Shown piece after piece: positions 13,201 through 26,572 of a stretch of DNA of 64,000 nucleotides. How positions within the stretch are numbered: the stretch's first letter is position 1; each line of letters begins with the position of its first letter. The notes beneath the pieces are model-generated. The model was not told the origin of the DNA. It saw only the letters and a program-made list of their open reading frames with translations, and ran no database searches. Source of the stretch: Chondrosia reniformis (taxonomy: Eukaryota; Porifera; Demospongiae; Chondrillida; Chondrillidae); assembly GCA_947172415.1 (NCBI GenBank), contig OX359194.1, positions 1,488,001-1,552,000 on the forward strand, given 5' to 3'. The translations under genes and the position numbers were made by a program.

Positions 13201-16200
13201 GAATTAAGACTATGATTCTCGTTTGATGGACTGCACAGCTTTGCATTTTATATACTCCTCCAGAAGACTTGAGTGGGTGGGGTAAATCCAGATTCAATTG
13301 ATGTGATATTCAATGTAACATTTATAAATCAGCTTTTATAGATCAAGCAATAATACTGATGTATAATTTTAGTATAATACATACATAATTAATGTAATGA
13401 AAAATATGATAAATGTATATACAACTATTTATTGTGTATATATACTACTTTAATAGCAAAGTAACATAATAATTTGTGTATATAGGACCTCCTCAAATTC
13501 AAAGTGTTACTGTCTATAGAAGTATATCAAATGGATCTCCATTATTGACAGTTTCATGGACTACAGTATCTGGATCTGGAATAACCTACACTGTGAGGTA
13601 TTCAACAAGTAGTGGTACTACAACAGAACCACCATCTGGAGCATCGACAGTGTCAGGAATCACTGGTTCATCAACTACATTGAGTGGACTTATTTCTGGT
13701 ACAAATTACTACATTTGGGTAGTAGCTGTTGATAATAATTATTATCCAATACAAAGGCCATACAGTAAGAGATATGGCATAAGAACATACTCAGGTAATT
13801 GCCTAATTTAGGACTAAAATTGCATTTTAATAATAATTAGTTTGATCCATCGATCCATATCAATACGTACGTACTATACATGTATATATATTTTAGTGAA
13901 TTTTAAGTAATTCAATATTCGGTGGCTTATGTAGTTCCATCACAAGTGAGTAATATTCAGTTTACTCAAACAGTGTCTAACCAAATGATCAATTTACGAG
14001 TTACATGGAATCAGCCAACCAGTGATCGTCCCATACAACGCTATGAAGTACAATACAAGAAACAAGGTGTATCCAGTTGGACCTCAGTAACACCAAACCC
14101 AACCACCAGACAGACTACTATAAGTAATGTGGATAAAGGTGGTGTTTATAATGTTCAAGTGAGAGCTGTGTCTGCTGTCGGATCTGGACAATGGAGAGGT
14201 GTTACTAGTCAAAGGACATATAGAGGTATGAATATAATACCAAATTTGACTTATAGTATTTGCAATATTTATGTATTTTTGCAGTTCCATCACAAATGAG
14301 TAATATTAAGATAAATCAGACAGTGTCTGGTAGAATGATCAATTTACGAGTTACATGGAATCAGCCAACCAGTGATCGTCCCATACAACACTATGAAGTA
14401 CAGTACAGGAAACAAGGTGTATCCAGATGGACCTCAATAACACCAAACCCAACCACCAGACAGACTACTATAAGGAATGTGGATAAAGGTAGTGTTTATA
14501 ATGTTCAAGTGAGAGCTGTGTCTGATGTTGGATCTGGACGGTGGAGAAGTGCTACTAGTCAGAGGACATATAGAGGTAATTTAAACTTTAACTTGTTTAG
14601 GATTAATGTCGAACTAATCTTTATTATATCCTATATAATATATACATACATACGGCCTCGCTCTCATATTGTATTTCAGCTTTATATATATATATTCCTT
14701 GCCTCTAGGCTTTAATTATGACATATATATCAATATAATTCTCTCAAATTGTTTAATATAACTTACTCTATGTTCTGACATGGTATAGGATATTGCATGA
14801 GCATCATACACATGCATATATATTGTACAAATGTATACTGAATGCTACTAAATTAAAATATGGCTAGAACGTATAATATGTACGTACGTTCATTTAATAT
14901 ACGTATGTGAAGAGATGAAATTGAATTTTTGGCATAATATTACATGTATAAGTATATAAACCAAATGTCTTTTTGTAATTATACTGGCTAAATAATATAT
15001 GTAGTTCCACCACAAGTGAGTAATATTCAGATTACTCAGACAGTGTCAAATAGAATGATCAATTTAAGATTTACATGGAATCAGCCAACCAGTGATCGTC
15101 CCATACAACACTATGAAGTACAGTACAGGAAACAAGGTGTATCCAGTTGGACCTCAGTAACACCAAACCCAACCACCAGACAGACTACTATAAGGAATGT
15201 GGATAAAGGTAGTGTTTATAATGTTCAAGTGAGAGCTGTGTCTGATGTTGGATCTGGACAATGGAGAAGTGTTACTAGTCAGAGGACGTATAGAGGTAAT
15301 ATAAACTATAATATGTTTGGGAGTGTCTAACTAAACTTTATCAGATACTGTATATATATATTGTCCTATATATTACAGCTCGTTTGTATAAAAATTATAT
15401 ACAATTTATTTAAATGTATAAAGCTTCAGATATTCTATACGTACGTATATCTTAAAATCTGATCTTCCTTAATTTAATTGCAATGAATATGTATACATAC
15501 TGTACATATATAGAAAAGATCACAAGCTGAGCTTAAGCTGATATTTAATCAACAGTGAACTGTATATAGATAAACATAATATGGTGGACATGATATATAC
15601 CTTATAACTTCTTATATATTATAGCTTTAAAAATAATTGTCAATAAATTATGGTTCCTTGGCCATAGTTTAAGACTAAGTGAACTGAAGACATTGAACTT
15701 TCATTAATTTTATGTGTTAGCCTCTAATAATATGCCAAATGAGTGCTTCATCATCATTTAACTCTGGGTATTACCCCTGCCCACTCATGTCCCCTGAGGA
15801 GCACAATGAGCTAGGGGGGAGACTCTGGTTCCCATCAAGCAAACTTCGGTTCCGCCCATTAGCTCATTGTGCTCCTCAGGGGACATGAGTGGGCAGGGGT
15901 AATACCCAGAGTTAAATGATGATGACATTGATGCTTTAAGATCGGCTTTAGATCTTAAAGTTCCCCTATTTTTTCCAAATGAGTGCTTCCCTATATATAA
16001 TTACTTGACATTGGATTATTTATACGTATGTATATAGTTCCATCACAAGGGAGTAATATTCAGATTAATCAGACAGCATCAAATGGAATGATCAATTTAC
16101 AGGTTACATGGAATCAGCCAACCAGTGATCGTCTCATACAACACTATGAAGTACAGTACAGGAAACAAGGTGTATCCAGATGGACCTCAATAACACCAAA

Positions 16201-19200
16201 CCCAACCACCAGACAGACTACTATAAGGAATGTGGATAAAGGTAGTGTTTATAATGTTCAAGTGAGAGCTGTGTCTGATGTTGGATCTGGACAATGGAGA
16301 AGTGTTAATAGTCAGAGGACATATGGAGGTATGAATATATATAATACCAAATTTGGCTAAATGAATTTGCAATACTTATGTGCTTTACAGTTCCATCACA
16401 AGTGAATAATATTCAGTTTATTCAGACAGTGTCAAGTGGAATGATCAATTTACGAGTTACATGGAATAAGCCAACCAGTAATCGTACCATACAACATTAT
16501 GAAGTACAGTACAAGAAACAAGGTGTATCCAGATGGACCTCAGTAACACCAAACCCAACCACCAGAGAGACGAATATAAGGAATGCAGATAAAGGCAGTG
16601 TTTATAATGTTCGAGTAAGAGCTGTGTCTGATGTTGGATCTGGACAATGGAGAAGTGTTAATAGTCAGAGGACATATGGAGGTATGAATATATATAATAC
16701 CAAATTTGGCTAAATGAATTTGCAATACTTATGTGCTTTACAGTTCCATCACAAGTGAATAATATTCAGTTTATTCAGACAGTGTCAAGTGGAATGATCA
16801 ATTTACAAGTTACATGGAATAAGCCAACCAGTAATCGTACCATACAACATTATGAAGTACAGTACAAGAAACAAGGTGTATCCAGATGGACCTCAGTAAC
16901 ACCAAACCCAACCACCAGACAGACTACTATAAGGAATGTGGATAAAGGTAGTGTTTATAATGTTCAAGTGAGAGTTGTGTCTGATGTTGGATCTGGACAA
17001 TGGAGAAGTGCTACTAGTCAGAGGACATATAGAGGTAATTTAAACTATGATTTGTTTAGGAATGTCAAACTAATCTTTATCGGATATAATATTGTCCAAT
17101 ATATTACAGCTTGTTTGTATATATACAGTTTATATAAAATGTATAAAGCTTTTATATACCATTGTCAGATATTCTATACATCTTAATATCTGAAATTAAA
17201 TAATATCAGTTCCTTATTTTAATTGCACTGTCATTAACATTATATAATACGAATAGATAGAAAATTGGAACTTTAAGATCACAAGCTGATATTTAATCAA
17301 CAGTGAATAGTGGACATAATATTAAAATATCTAGATTTTATGTACCTTACGTATAACTTATTATTATCATTAATACTTGACATCGGATTAATTACTTATA
17401 GTTCCACCACAAGTGAGTAATATTCAGATTACTCAGAGAGTGTCAAACAGAATGATCAATTTAACAATTACATGGAATCAGCCAACCAATGATCGTCCCA
17501 TACAACGCTATGAAGTACAGTACAGGGAACAAGGTGTATCCAGTTGGACCTCAGTAACACCAAACCCAACCACCAGACAGACTACTATAAGGAATGTGGA
17601 TAAAGGTAGTGTTTATAATGTTCAAGTGAGAGCTGTGTCTGATGTTGGATCTGGACAGTGGAGAAGTGCTACTAGTCAGAGGACGTATAGAGGTAAAAAC
17701 TCCTTAGTGGTATGTATATATAGTGGTAGGGTCTCTTATAATAGTGAGAGGGACAACATGCATACACATATAATAATAAAAATATAATATATAGGCAGTG
17801 TTTACATCACCAGTCTATGAAAACTTATATATATATTTATATCGAAAGAAAGCATCTTTGTGGATCTTGGCTGTACCCAAAAGCGAAGCAGCATTTCCTC
17901 TTTGGATTACTACTGAGACTCCTTGAAACAGATACAGTAAGGAATCTGGGTCCTCCTGTCAAGCTCTCTGAGAAAATAAAGGGCCTCCTCTCCAATCACT
18001 CCAACAGTCCCACCACAAAAGGAAGAAACATGTGATCGGGCTCCAAGTGGGACTATTTCTATATAGATCTCCCACTTCCCTAGTTCTATAGTTGTACTTG
18101 ATATATTATACACATACGTACATATTTTAGTTATCCCAGGAACAATATGTATATTATGATATCTCCTATACCCTGTGTACCTATGCAAGTAACTATATTA
18201 TGATACAAGGTATATGTAATATAGTAATACAATACAATGACAAATAGGTACAACGAGGATGGGTATAATAAATTTCTGTAACTGAACAGGAACTTATGAG
18301 ATGCATATGTGCTCAAGGCAAAAAGTTAAATGTCAAAGTCAGAGCTGGAATGCTTGGACTTGATCTTCTGCATAGGTCAAGTCGATTGCATCACAAAATG
18401 ACAGCCGTCCTTGCAATAAACGAGCCCCACGTAGGCATGCTATTGCTGTATTATAGTGTAATAACATAGCCGTAGTCTGGTGCTCAGAAATTTTAAAGGT
18501 TAGACTATGAATAATACCTATTGCCAAATAAATAGCAATTGTGTGTTTTGCCACTTCATTGCTGCATGTGACCTGCAGCTGCTTGGACTATAATTTTGAA
18601 AACCTATTGCCTTTTCAGATGAAAAGTGCCCTCCTGGCCCACAGGTCTGAATAAATTATAATATAAATAAATTATTTGTGAATTTTAAACACAATTCATT
18701 TGGTAACTATATAGTTATACATCACATTGTTTCTCTCTTTATCATATGAGTGTTTCATTATTATAATTATCTATTCAGTTCCAGGTGCTCCCACTAATCT
18801 AATGATATCTCCTCCATCTGGAACATGTGACCAACTGATGGTTACTTGGACAACACCATCTAACACTGGAGGACTACCAGTCAAGTATAAAGTGTATAGA
18901 AATGGTACATTAATACATTCAATAAGAACTACTACTACTACATGGAATAGTCTAGCAGCTAACACGCAGTACAGAGTGAGAGTAGTAGCTTTCAATGAAC
19001 TGGGTGATGGAGGAGAAGTGACAGGAACAGGAAGAACTGGACCACAAGGTACTATTTTACTATAATGTATACATGGTATATGTGCCAATATACATAAAGA
19101 GCTATATATACCTACATGATGTATTATATATTATATTGTGAGTGCAGGAGTGATTAGAAATATATATATTATATTTTAATCATTCACTACAGCTCCTTCA

Positions 19201-22200
19201 ATATCTTTACTGTCAGCCAGTTCCTCAACACAACTCATCATCACACTCACTGCTCCCACTAGATCATCTTCTATTACTTACAAGTGTACTATATCTGCAA
19301 CTGTGAGTGGTCTGTCTCCAAAGACTGTAAATGGTACAGTGTTACAGTATACAGTGAATGGTTTAAGTCCTTATGTTGCTTACACTGTTGAATGTACATC
19401 TTCAAATGGAGAAGATTCTTGTGATTCTAACATGGACACTATAAGAATGCCTTCAGCAGGTGACTACACTATATAGCTAATAATTGTATATATATAAATG
19501 TGAGCATATACTACGATAGTCTATGATATGAGCAACCTATTATATAAAATATGTGACTAATATAAAATATAAAAATATAGTCCATTAATGCGTACTGTAA
19601 TTAGGAGATTGCCACTAATTATTTGGTAATGTTGTCATGAATTTATATACACTATATAATACAGTATATACGTATATATCTGTTGTGTTCTAAATGGTAC
19701 ATAATTGAAATGGTTAATTGAACATCAGTGACACAAATATTATATTATAGAAATTGATTGTTTCAGCCCATAGATTTTCATCAACATCAATGCTGATGAA
19801 GACCTTAAGGTGAAACATTCAATTTATATTTATATTTGTTTTGCTGACACTCAACTAATTCAATATTTTTTGGACAAGTATATACGTATACATAATAAAA
19901 TTTAATACAGAAATAAGAATGTGTTAGTATAATATACCTATACATGTACAGTACCCCAAATACGTACTTTTAAATTAATTTTATACAATATCATGCAGAA
20001 TTCGAACAACATTAAAAACAAATTTTTATGTACTGTACAGTAACTCTAAAATTGATATATAATCATTTTGTACAGTGACCTTCCCATGATCTAGGAATGT
20101 ACAAGTTACGTTTTAGTGGACCTATTCATGTGCACATTTTTATAGAAAGAGTAAAAATATTTTTAAAATTTCATAATAATATTTTTAGCTCCAAGTGGAA
20201 CTCCATATAATCTAAGAGCAGTACCATTTAATGATAGTGCTGTCATTCTAACATGGGATCCACCAGCTGAGAAGGACCAAAATGGAGTAATTACTGGGTA
20301 TTTGATAAAGTACCAGTTAAGCGGTGATTCATCAAGTCAAATGACAAGAACAGCTGGAGCAGTAATTCAATTATCATTAGATAATCTGATGACTGGAGTG
20401 ACATACAGTTTTACTGTAGCTGCTGTTAATAATATTGGAACTGGACCTGATGCTACCATGGTGATGTTCACAACAATTCCTAATGGTAATACTGATAAGG
20501 CATATATGCATAAAAGTTTTTATTTGGTCACGATTGCTCAAAAGATCATGCATGAAGATATAATACAAGTGCTACCTTTCATATTTTTGTAAATTCTCAC
20601 TTCATTACTGTTGCAGTTTTACATCTCAGAGTATCAGAAGTAACAACCCGTACAATCAACATAACTTGGGATGCTCCTCCTGATGGTTACACTGTTGATG
20701 CACCTTATGCAGAAGCTACTGATTTGTCTACTGAGGGAGTACGGACTAAAACACCTTACAGAGCTGCCACCTCAACATGGCATATGTTTAGTAACTGTAA
20801 CTCATTCAGAGAGTACAGAGTGTTTGTCAGACTGAGGAACTCTTATGGAAATCATGGTTCCTATAGCAACATTACAGCAAGGACTCTTGGAAAAGGTGTG
20901 CAGAGACAAGTATAATTGTCTAATTCAAGTTTGTTATATATATATGCATTTTAGCATTTTAATGGTACATACTGTACTGTGCTACATTATAAGTGTATGA
21001 TGCTAAATGCATAATTCATATACATGTATGTATTATTATGAATTCTTACAGCTCCAGCTGGCTTAATTAGGAACTTTAATGCCATTCCAAATATAACATT
21101 TATAACTGTTGAATGGAGTGCACCAGATTTATGGAGTAGAAATGGAATCATTACTCACTACCTCATTGAATGGGGAGAGACTGGAAACTTGACAACTCTC
21201 AACTACTCAGTACCTAATCCAACATTCATTACTACAAATAGACTGAGTTATAACTTTACAGGATTGAGACCATTTACTACATACAAATTTAGTATAGCAG
21301 CAGTCAACATCAATGGAACTGGACCATTTAACAGGAAATTTAAGATAAGAACAAATGAAGATGGTTAGGATGTAAAGTACCTTACACTTAGAATACTGGC
21401 TATTCTGGCATTGATTGATATACACTCATTATAATACATGACTGTGTCACAGTAGTATATATAATAATAACAATGTGTAACATGTTATATAAAAGGAATG
21501 TGTAAATCTATTTAGAGTTATTACAACTTGGTAGTATTAACATAATGTACGTATATAAAATGTCATTTTGTACTTACAGTTGTTGGACCAGGTCCTGTTG
21601 AATACCTAAGTATTCAATCTAAAACAATAAGTGAAGCAACATTTGAATGGCATCCTCCAGCCAATCCAAATGGAAGAATATTGCAATACCTCTTTACATA
21701 CGGTATACTCAACAACAATTCAATTGCTAACAAAATTATAATTTCCACTGGAGGAACAGAGTCGTATATAGCTAGAAATCTTCGTAAGTATACATGCTGC
21801 ATAGCTGGTGTAAGTTTACGTATATATATATATAACATTGAAATACTCAGATATACGTACGTATTTGCTTGTACTGTAAATTCATATCTATTCACTCACC
21901 CATTCACCTACCCATCTATCTATCCACCTGTCCATTCATCCATCCACTCATCTGGCTACATATACATTCATCTGAGTTTCTTTTCTCATGATATTGTTAT
22001 AACCTAGGACCTGGTGTGCCTTATAAGGTAACTGTTGCTGCTGAGACAGCTGCTGGTTTGGGAAAGAAAAGAGAAACAGTGTTTTTTTCTAGGGAATATG
22101 GTATATCTATTAGAGTCTGTTAACAAAAAGGGAATTCATAAGCCAATTATTTAGACTTCTAAGTCATGTACAGTATGGTAAAGTGAGGTAACTTGCAATC

Positions 22201-23991
22201 GGAGCAAAGCTTCTTTAGCTAGACGTGTATAGCTGAATCCAGAGGTCCAGGCAACATATATACGTACTTCAAACATAACACTAGTTAGCCTATAACTAGG
22301 CCCATACCAACAGAGCTCCTCTTAAGCTTGCTGTTATAGAATGTAAAGGAAGCTTTGTTCCAAGTTACAATTCCAAATTATATACTTTGATTTAGCATAC
22401 TGCCTCTTTGCTTTAAGTACATTCAGTCATTCTGGAGCAAAGATATACAGCTGCTGCTGTTTGCTAGTTTAATAAAGGCAGCAAAATATACACACAAGAT
22501 GACACGTTTTATTTCTTTGTACATATATACGGATGTAGCTCCCAAAATACCTGTCAATGAAGAATCAGTAGAGACTACTTGGTTCGGTAACTCTTTGAGA
22601 ATTAGTTGGGAACCACTAACTCTACATGAAGCAAGAGGATTTCCAGTGTACTATATATACCTCAGTACTAGTAGTGGACCTGTTAAGAGAGAAGTAGAAC
22701 CAACAGCTAACACTACTGATTCTAGAATAATAATTGATGGATTGGATTCAACAAAATCATACACTGTCACCATCGGAGTGGCTACTGGAGGTGGACAATA
22801 TATAGGAACACCTAGTGAATCAAGTATGTATAACATACATACGTAGCTACCTTTATATTCCTATATACATATACCTTAACAGTGTGCTGAATCTTCACAT
22901 CATAAAACCCAATATGAAAGATATTAATACCTTGATGGTGAATCAAAAATTGTTATCAGGCAATATTACTGTACATGTACTAATTTTGAAGTAGCACATT
23001 TATATATACAAGCATATACCATTATATACTCATACAGGTTAATTGTTATATGTACAAGTGTCTATGTTTATAATGGTTGTTTATTAAACTTTGTTTAGCA
23101 AATGTGAAGCTGTCAGTGAGTGAACTACAGGAGTGTCCTCTAGCTGGTCCTCTTGTAGGAGCATTGTTCGGAGGTGTAATAGCTGGTGTTGCAATAGGAG
23201 TAGCTATTGTGACTGCTATAGTGTGTAAGGTTAGAGGAGGTCCAAGAACAAGTAAATCTGAAGAAAAAGAAAAGACACCATCCGTTCATGACAGGTGAGC
23301 CAAATTTGACAAATTTAAATTTCCGTAAATCAGAATAGTGCAAGTTAAAATATTGTAATACAAACAAAAATGGTCATCATATTGATTACAATATGTCCAT
23401 AGGCTAGCAATTATTTCATGTACCCAAAGTAAACATATGTACTTATACGTATATGTATGTACTTTTAGCAGATTACAGATTCTTTGATAAATTTCACCTT
23501 ATCCGAAAATGTAAAAAAATATTTTCACACTATCCAAAGCCCTATATTTTAAATTCAGGACTGTAAAAAAATTTCATTTTAACTGAAATCGAGTACATCT
23601 TAAGTGGGTTCAACTGTATATCACTTATGCATACGTAAAGCATATATACAAGCAATTCTGTCTGTATAACCTTAAGAGGAATCAAAGCAAAACCACAGCT
23701 CACATGTCTGAGAGTTTATGAAAAGTCCACTTTTCATAAATAACGAATACATTTTCACATAATTTGAATAAATATCATTCGCTTCTTTTTCAGACAAATT
23801 CTATATAATTATTGTCTTCCGTATAATATAGTGCATGTGGTTCCTATGTGGAGTATTGCCCGGCTGCACAAAATAAGGAGCCAGCTAAAGAAGATCGCTA
23901 CAAAGATGTCAGATGTGATGATGAACACATTTATGAAGATTTTGAACTAGAGAAGGAAGTTCACATTTACCAAAATCTTCCACGCAAATAG
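10290..23991 (+). CDS. FN3-repeat type I membrane receptor with ITAM-like tail (paralogue A)
   Basis: An unnamed cell-surface receptor of 1692 predicted residues. Exons: 10290-10338, 12542-12862, 13486-13794, 13935-14225, 14285-14575, 15005-15295, 16038-16328, 16391-16681, 16744-17034, 17402-17692, 18779-19048, 19193-19459, 20189-20485, 20617-20895, 21052-21363, 21580-21783, 22008-22100, 22539-22823, 23099-23294 and 23832-23991. Exon 1 is a signal peptide (MIIVSKVVYFALLLYFG). Sixteen FN3-like domains follow, with the core Trp (VSW, VTW) and the YxVxVRAV strand visible. Every ectodomain exon junction is phase 1, so domains can be duplicated without frame damage; one domain is split over two exons. 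A transmembrane helix (LFGGVIAGVAIGVAIVTAIV) and a tail with YKDV, YEDF and YQNL follow. The ligand is unknown. The downstream gene at 27438 is a tandem paralogue. Architecture is certain; function is inferred. Confidence 0.85.
10402..10497. repeat. Tandem repeat, about 32-bp unit, three copies
   Basis: The unit contains GGTTAGGCTATATATTATAT followed by ATACTTAGT. It lies in the first intron of receptor A. Confidence 0.8.
11415..11500 (-). mobile_element. R1 repeat, degenerate fragment
   Basis: It resembles the middle of R1 (GCTTTGGAT... TTCTTTCTCTTCTTC ... GTTTCTGGAAATTCCAC) with many changes. Confidence 0.4.
15735..15989. mobile_element. Foldback insertion with perfect 64-bp arms and 15-bp flanking direct repeats
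   Basis: Arms at 15749-15812 and 15861-15924 are exact reverse complements around a 48-bp loop. CCAAATGAGTGCTTC occurs at both edges (15735-15749 and 15975-15989) and is probably a target-site duplication. It lies in an intron of receptor A. A diverged relative of the arm (ATGAGTGGGCGGGGGAAATC) occurs near 49928. Confidence 0.75.
16329..17034 (+). repeat. Tandem duplication of a 353-bp exon-plus-intron unit
   Basis: The 62-bp intron at 16329-16390 recurs unchanged at 16682-16743, and the exons that follow (16391-16681 and 16744-17034) differ at few bases. This is a very recent or recently homogenised duplication. Confidence 0.9.
17850..18600 (-). other. Probable retroelement-derived relic in a receptor A intron
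   Basis: Between exons 17402-17692 and 18779-19048 the minus strand shows short, interrupted protein-like stretches. One resembles the end of retroelement polyproteins common in cnidarian and sponge genomes. It is broken and partial; the family is not certain. Confidence 0.3.
19755..19870. repeat. Dispersed 'GATGAAGACC...GGT' hairpin repeat
   Basis: ATGCTGATGAAGACCTTAAG followed by GTGAAACATTCAATT. The same hairpin motif, GCTGATGAAGACC with GGTCGAAA, recurs at about 10750, 54335 and 56245. Motifs of this kind are common in repeats of marine invertebrates. Confidence 0.45.
22188..22368. mobile_element. MITE-like inverted-repeat element
   Basis: GTAACTTGCAATCGGAGCAA pairs with the reverse complement of the sequence ending CAAGTTAC at 22368. 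The two arms, of about 28 bp, share AAAGCTTC and neighbouring bases. It lies in a receptor A intron. Confidence 0.5.
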
Positions 23992-25089
23992 CCTTTTGAG
24001 TGTGGATTACATGTTTGTTGTGTGGTGTGATATGGGCCAATGCAACATATAATATAATACATATTATACGTATAAGCCTATTAGCATAGTATTACACAAC
24101 CTTAAGCTTGTTTTTTGAATGACTATTATAATCAGAGTGAAATTTTTGATTAAATAATTTTTGTACACATTTACTTTGAGTTGATTGTTGATTTCCTGAT
24201 ATATATAATTGATGAAGCTTTATGTACATAATATGTACATTATGTATGTAACATAATGTATATAACATAATTATGTACATATTACAACCATAATATGTAC
24301 ATACAGAAAGATCATTTGAAATAAAAATGTACACTGGTACGTACACATACATATGTGACTGGTAAATGGCTTACAACAATACAGTGACTATAGTACATCT
24401 AGAAAGAGTATAGTGAAACAAGAGAGTTATCATTAAGATAAGCTAATGCTATATCTCAACTGATATTTAGCACAAAGGAAAAAGTCAGTGTTTTTGTGCA
24501 TCCCTTCATTTTCTAGACCAATATTAATAGTATTATCTTTTTACACTTTCTTGAAAATTGACTAGTATCAAGTGTACAACCATGCAGAATCAATTTCACT
24601 AGAAAACCTTCTAACAAATACAATCAACTTACTATATTTGCGTATAGCTATTTCTCATTTGTACAGCACTGTCAATTACTAGTATTCAATACAGCTGGTG
24701 TATGGGTAAAATTTCAAAAAGTGACAAAAATGTGCTTTTTTATAAAACCATATATGTACAAGTATGTATAAATATTCATAGTCTTTCTGCAATTAAGTTT
24801 AAAAGGACCACTGAATGGCTATACATGTAGAGCCATAAAGCAACTCATTCAAAAGTTAAATTATAAGAACATGCTACAGAGTAACCTAATTGGCTCTGTC
24901 AAATGAACAACTTTATGAAAACAATCTGCATATATACACACAATCTGCGTTTCACAAAATGACACAACAGCCCCTCAATGTGCTACACAATGAAAATGCA
25001 TACATAATAATGATACAATTTTACATTTCAAAAGTGACTTAACTTGAGAAAAATAAATCTTGAAACTGGTCATGTACTTCTCTCAGCAC
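23992..25089. other. Receptor A 3' flank, gene-free
   Basis: A+T-rich, with palindromic runs of ATGTACATAATGTAC type near 24230-24300. No gene or known RNA recognised. Confidence 0.5.
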
Positions 25090-25720
25090 AACTCAAGTAG
25101 AGTTGCCCCAGGGCACACCACGAGGAGGTGAAAGTACATCGTGCCCCACCCCACAGCGTTGACACTAACTATTGTGTAACAGAAGCTGTAACTGCGCAGT
25201 AATCTGCACTCATGGAGTTACTAGCCATGACATAGGAATCGATCAGCGTTAGCCTCACTTTCAGCCTATGCCAAGTCCGACCCTCCCGAACCGCAAACTG
25301 CCCCGATGAGAATCAGTGTGTTGCCACACCTTTAACTCCTCAGGATCGGATGACGTCCTTGAAGTGGGGACTGGCGAAACAACTGCCCAAATCAGGTGTC
25401 GACAACCGACTTCAACTTACATAGTTACGTGATCACCTCAATCTCTGTGCCGTCAGACCCCAGCCGAAGCCAGAGCTAGTGAGGACCAATCCCAAGCACC
25501 AACCCTCCCACTGAGTTCCTGATCAGATTGCATATCCAACGTGACACCAGGCCGCATTCTCAGCTCGCTGGCGGAGCCGAGGGGAATCCTGGGTCTACTT
25601 GTCTAGCGCTCCGAACAGGACTACTCGGGATAAGGAAAGACCACCGTCAGGCACAGAAACTTTAGCAATCTCACGCGTCAAGTAAGCCACTGGGGGTAAA
25701 CTGAGATATTTCACACCTCG
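25090..25720. other. CpG-rich, non-coding block between the receptor genes
   Basis: Base composition shifts abruptly to about half G+C with many CpGs, against an A+T-rich, CpG-poor background. There is no long open frame on either strand. No match to rRNA, tRNA, 7SL or RNase P is apparent by eye. It could be a CpG island, a non-coding RNA gene or an inserted foreign segment. Confidence 0.5.
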
Positions 25721-25739
25721 CCATCTTTTATATGGCTGC

Positions 25740-25930
25740 ATTCCATTTTTCCCGCGCAAATGCCAAATTAAGAAATCACGGTCACGTGCTTTTATGACGT
25801 CAGCCTAATTATAGTTTCTTGGCTAGGAGATTTTCACACTTTCGCAATAGATTTAGAATGGCCGTCGAAGTGCGCTGTCAAACTTTTGAAGAGAAGCGCG
25901 CGCGAGAACAATCGTCATCGCAGTAACTAG
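25740..25930 (+). promoter_or_regulatory. Promoter-like stretch with CRE and a possible first exon
   Basis: It contains CCCGCGC, CACGTG and a perfect CRE (TGACGTCA, 25795-25802). An ATG at 25858 opens 22 codons (MAVEVRCQTFEEKRAREQ...) and meets a GTAACT donor at 25924. The phase would fit the kinase exon at 26573, but this is speculative. Confidence 0.3.
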
Positions 25931-26572
25931 TGAATTTGAGAGCTTTACAAATGTATGATGCATTAAGGAGTCGTCTGTTGATTTTTTTTCTAATTTCACG
26001 CTAATCGCAGTTAAACGTTAGTAAATCTGTAAAACGATAAAACGATGGTTCCCAGTAGAAATACCTCTTGTATACCTAACTCTAGTAAACTAATTCTATA
26101 ATTCACAAACCCCCGCCTCATTACAAAGCTCATAGGTTTCCCAAAGCCCAGGAAAGCAATCAATTCTTTTCGTAACACTCCCGTTAAGCATATCTATGTT
26201 GTTTATAGGTTATTCACAATGAGATTTCACAAACCAACTCTGTCCGCCCCTATATCAGATTTAGATCACTAATAATCAGATTTACAAAGACAAGTTTCAC
26301 TTGAGTGGTAATAGAATTATATGACAACAAACATGCACACTGAAAAAATGCTCATAGAACTATCTGTGACAGTTTATAGCTATATAATACCTAGAGCAAG
26401 ATAAGGTTAGTGTCTATAGAGACTAGATATTATGGGAAGAAAGAGGACAACAACTACAGTAAGAACATCTCTCATCAGAGTCATAAGGACTTCTAGTGTG
26501 AGGACCAGATATCTTCTTGCACTTTCGAGTGGTGTCAGCATCTTCTTTATCACCTTCATCTTCTCTTTTTAG

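Larger units (their letters stand above)
13935..17692 (+). repeat. Array of seven near-identical 291-bp FN3 exons
   Basis: Exons at 13935, 14285, 15005, 16038, 16391, 16744 and 17402 are each exactly 291 bp and share almost all codons. Common blocks are TWNQPTSDRPIQ, EVQYRKQGVS, TPNPTTRQTTI and GSVYNVQVRAVSDVGSG. Flanking intron pieces are also related, so whole exon-plus-intron units were duplicated. This is coding sequence within receptor A. Confidence 0.95.

Noticed and set aside
18619-18642. Mini-exon between a good acceptor (CTTTTCAG) and CACAG|GTCTGA
   Set aside because: It would break the phase 1 joining of the flanking FN3 exons, which fit each other directly.
25090-25720. Ribosomal RNA, 7SL or RNase P gene
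   Set aside because: No recognisable conserved core of these RNAs on either strand.
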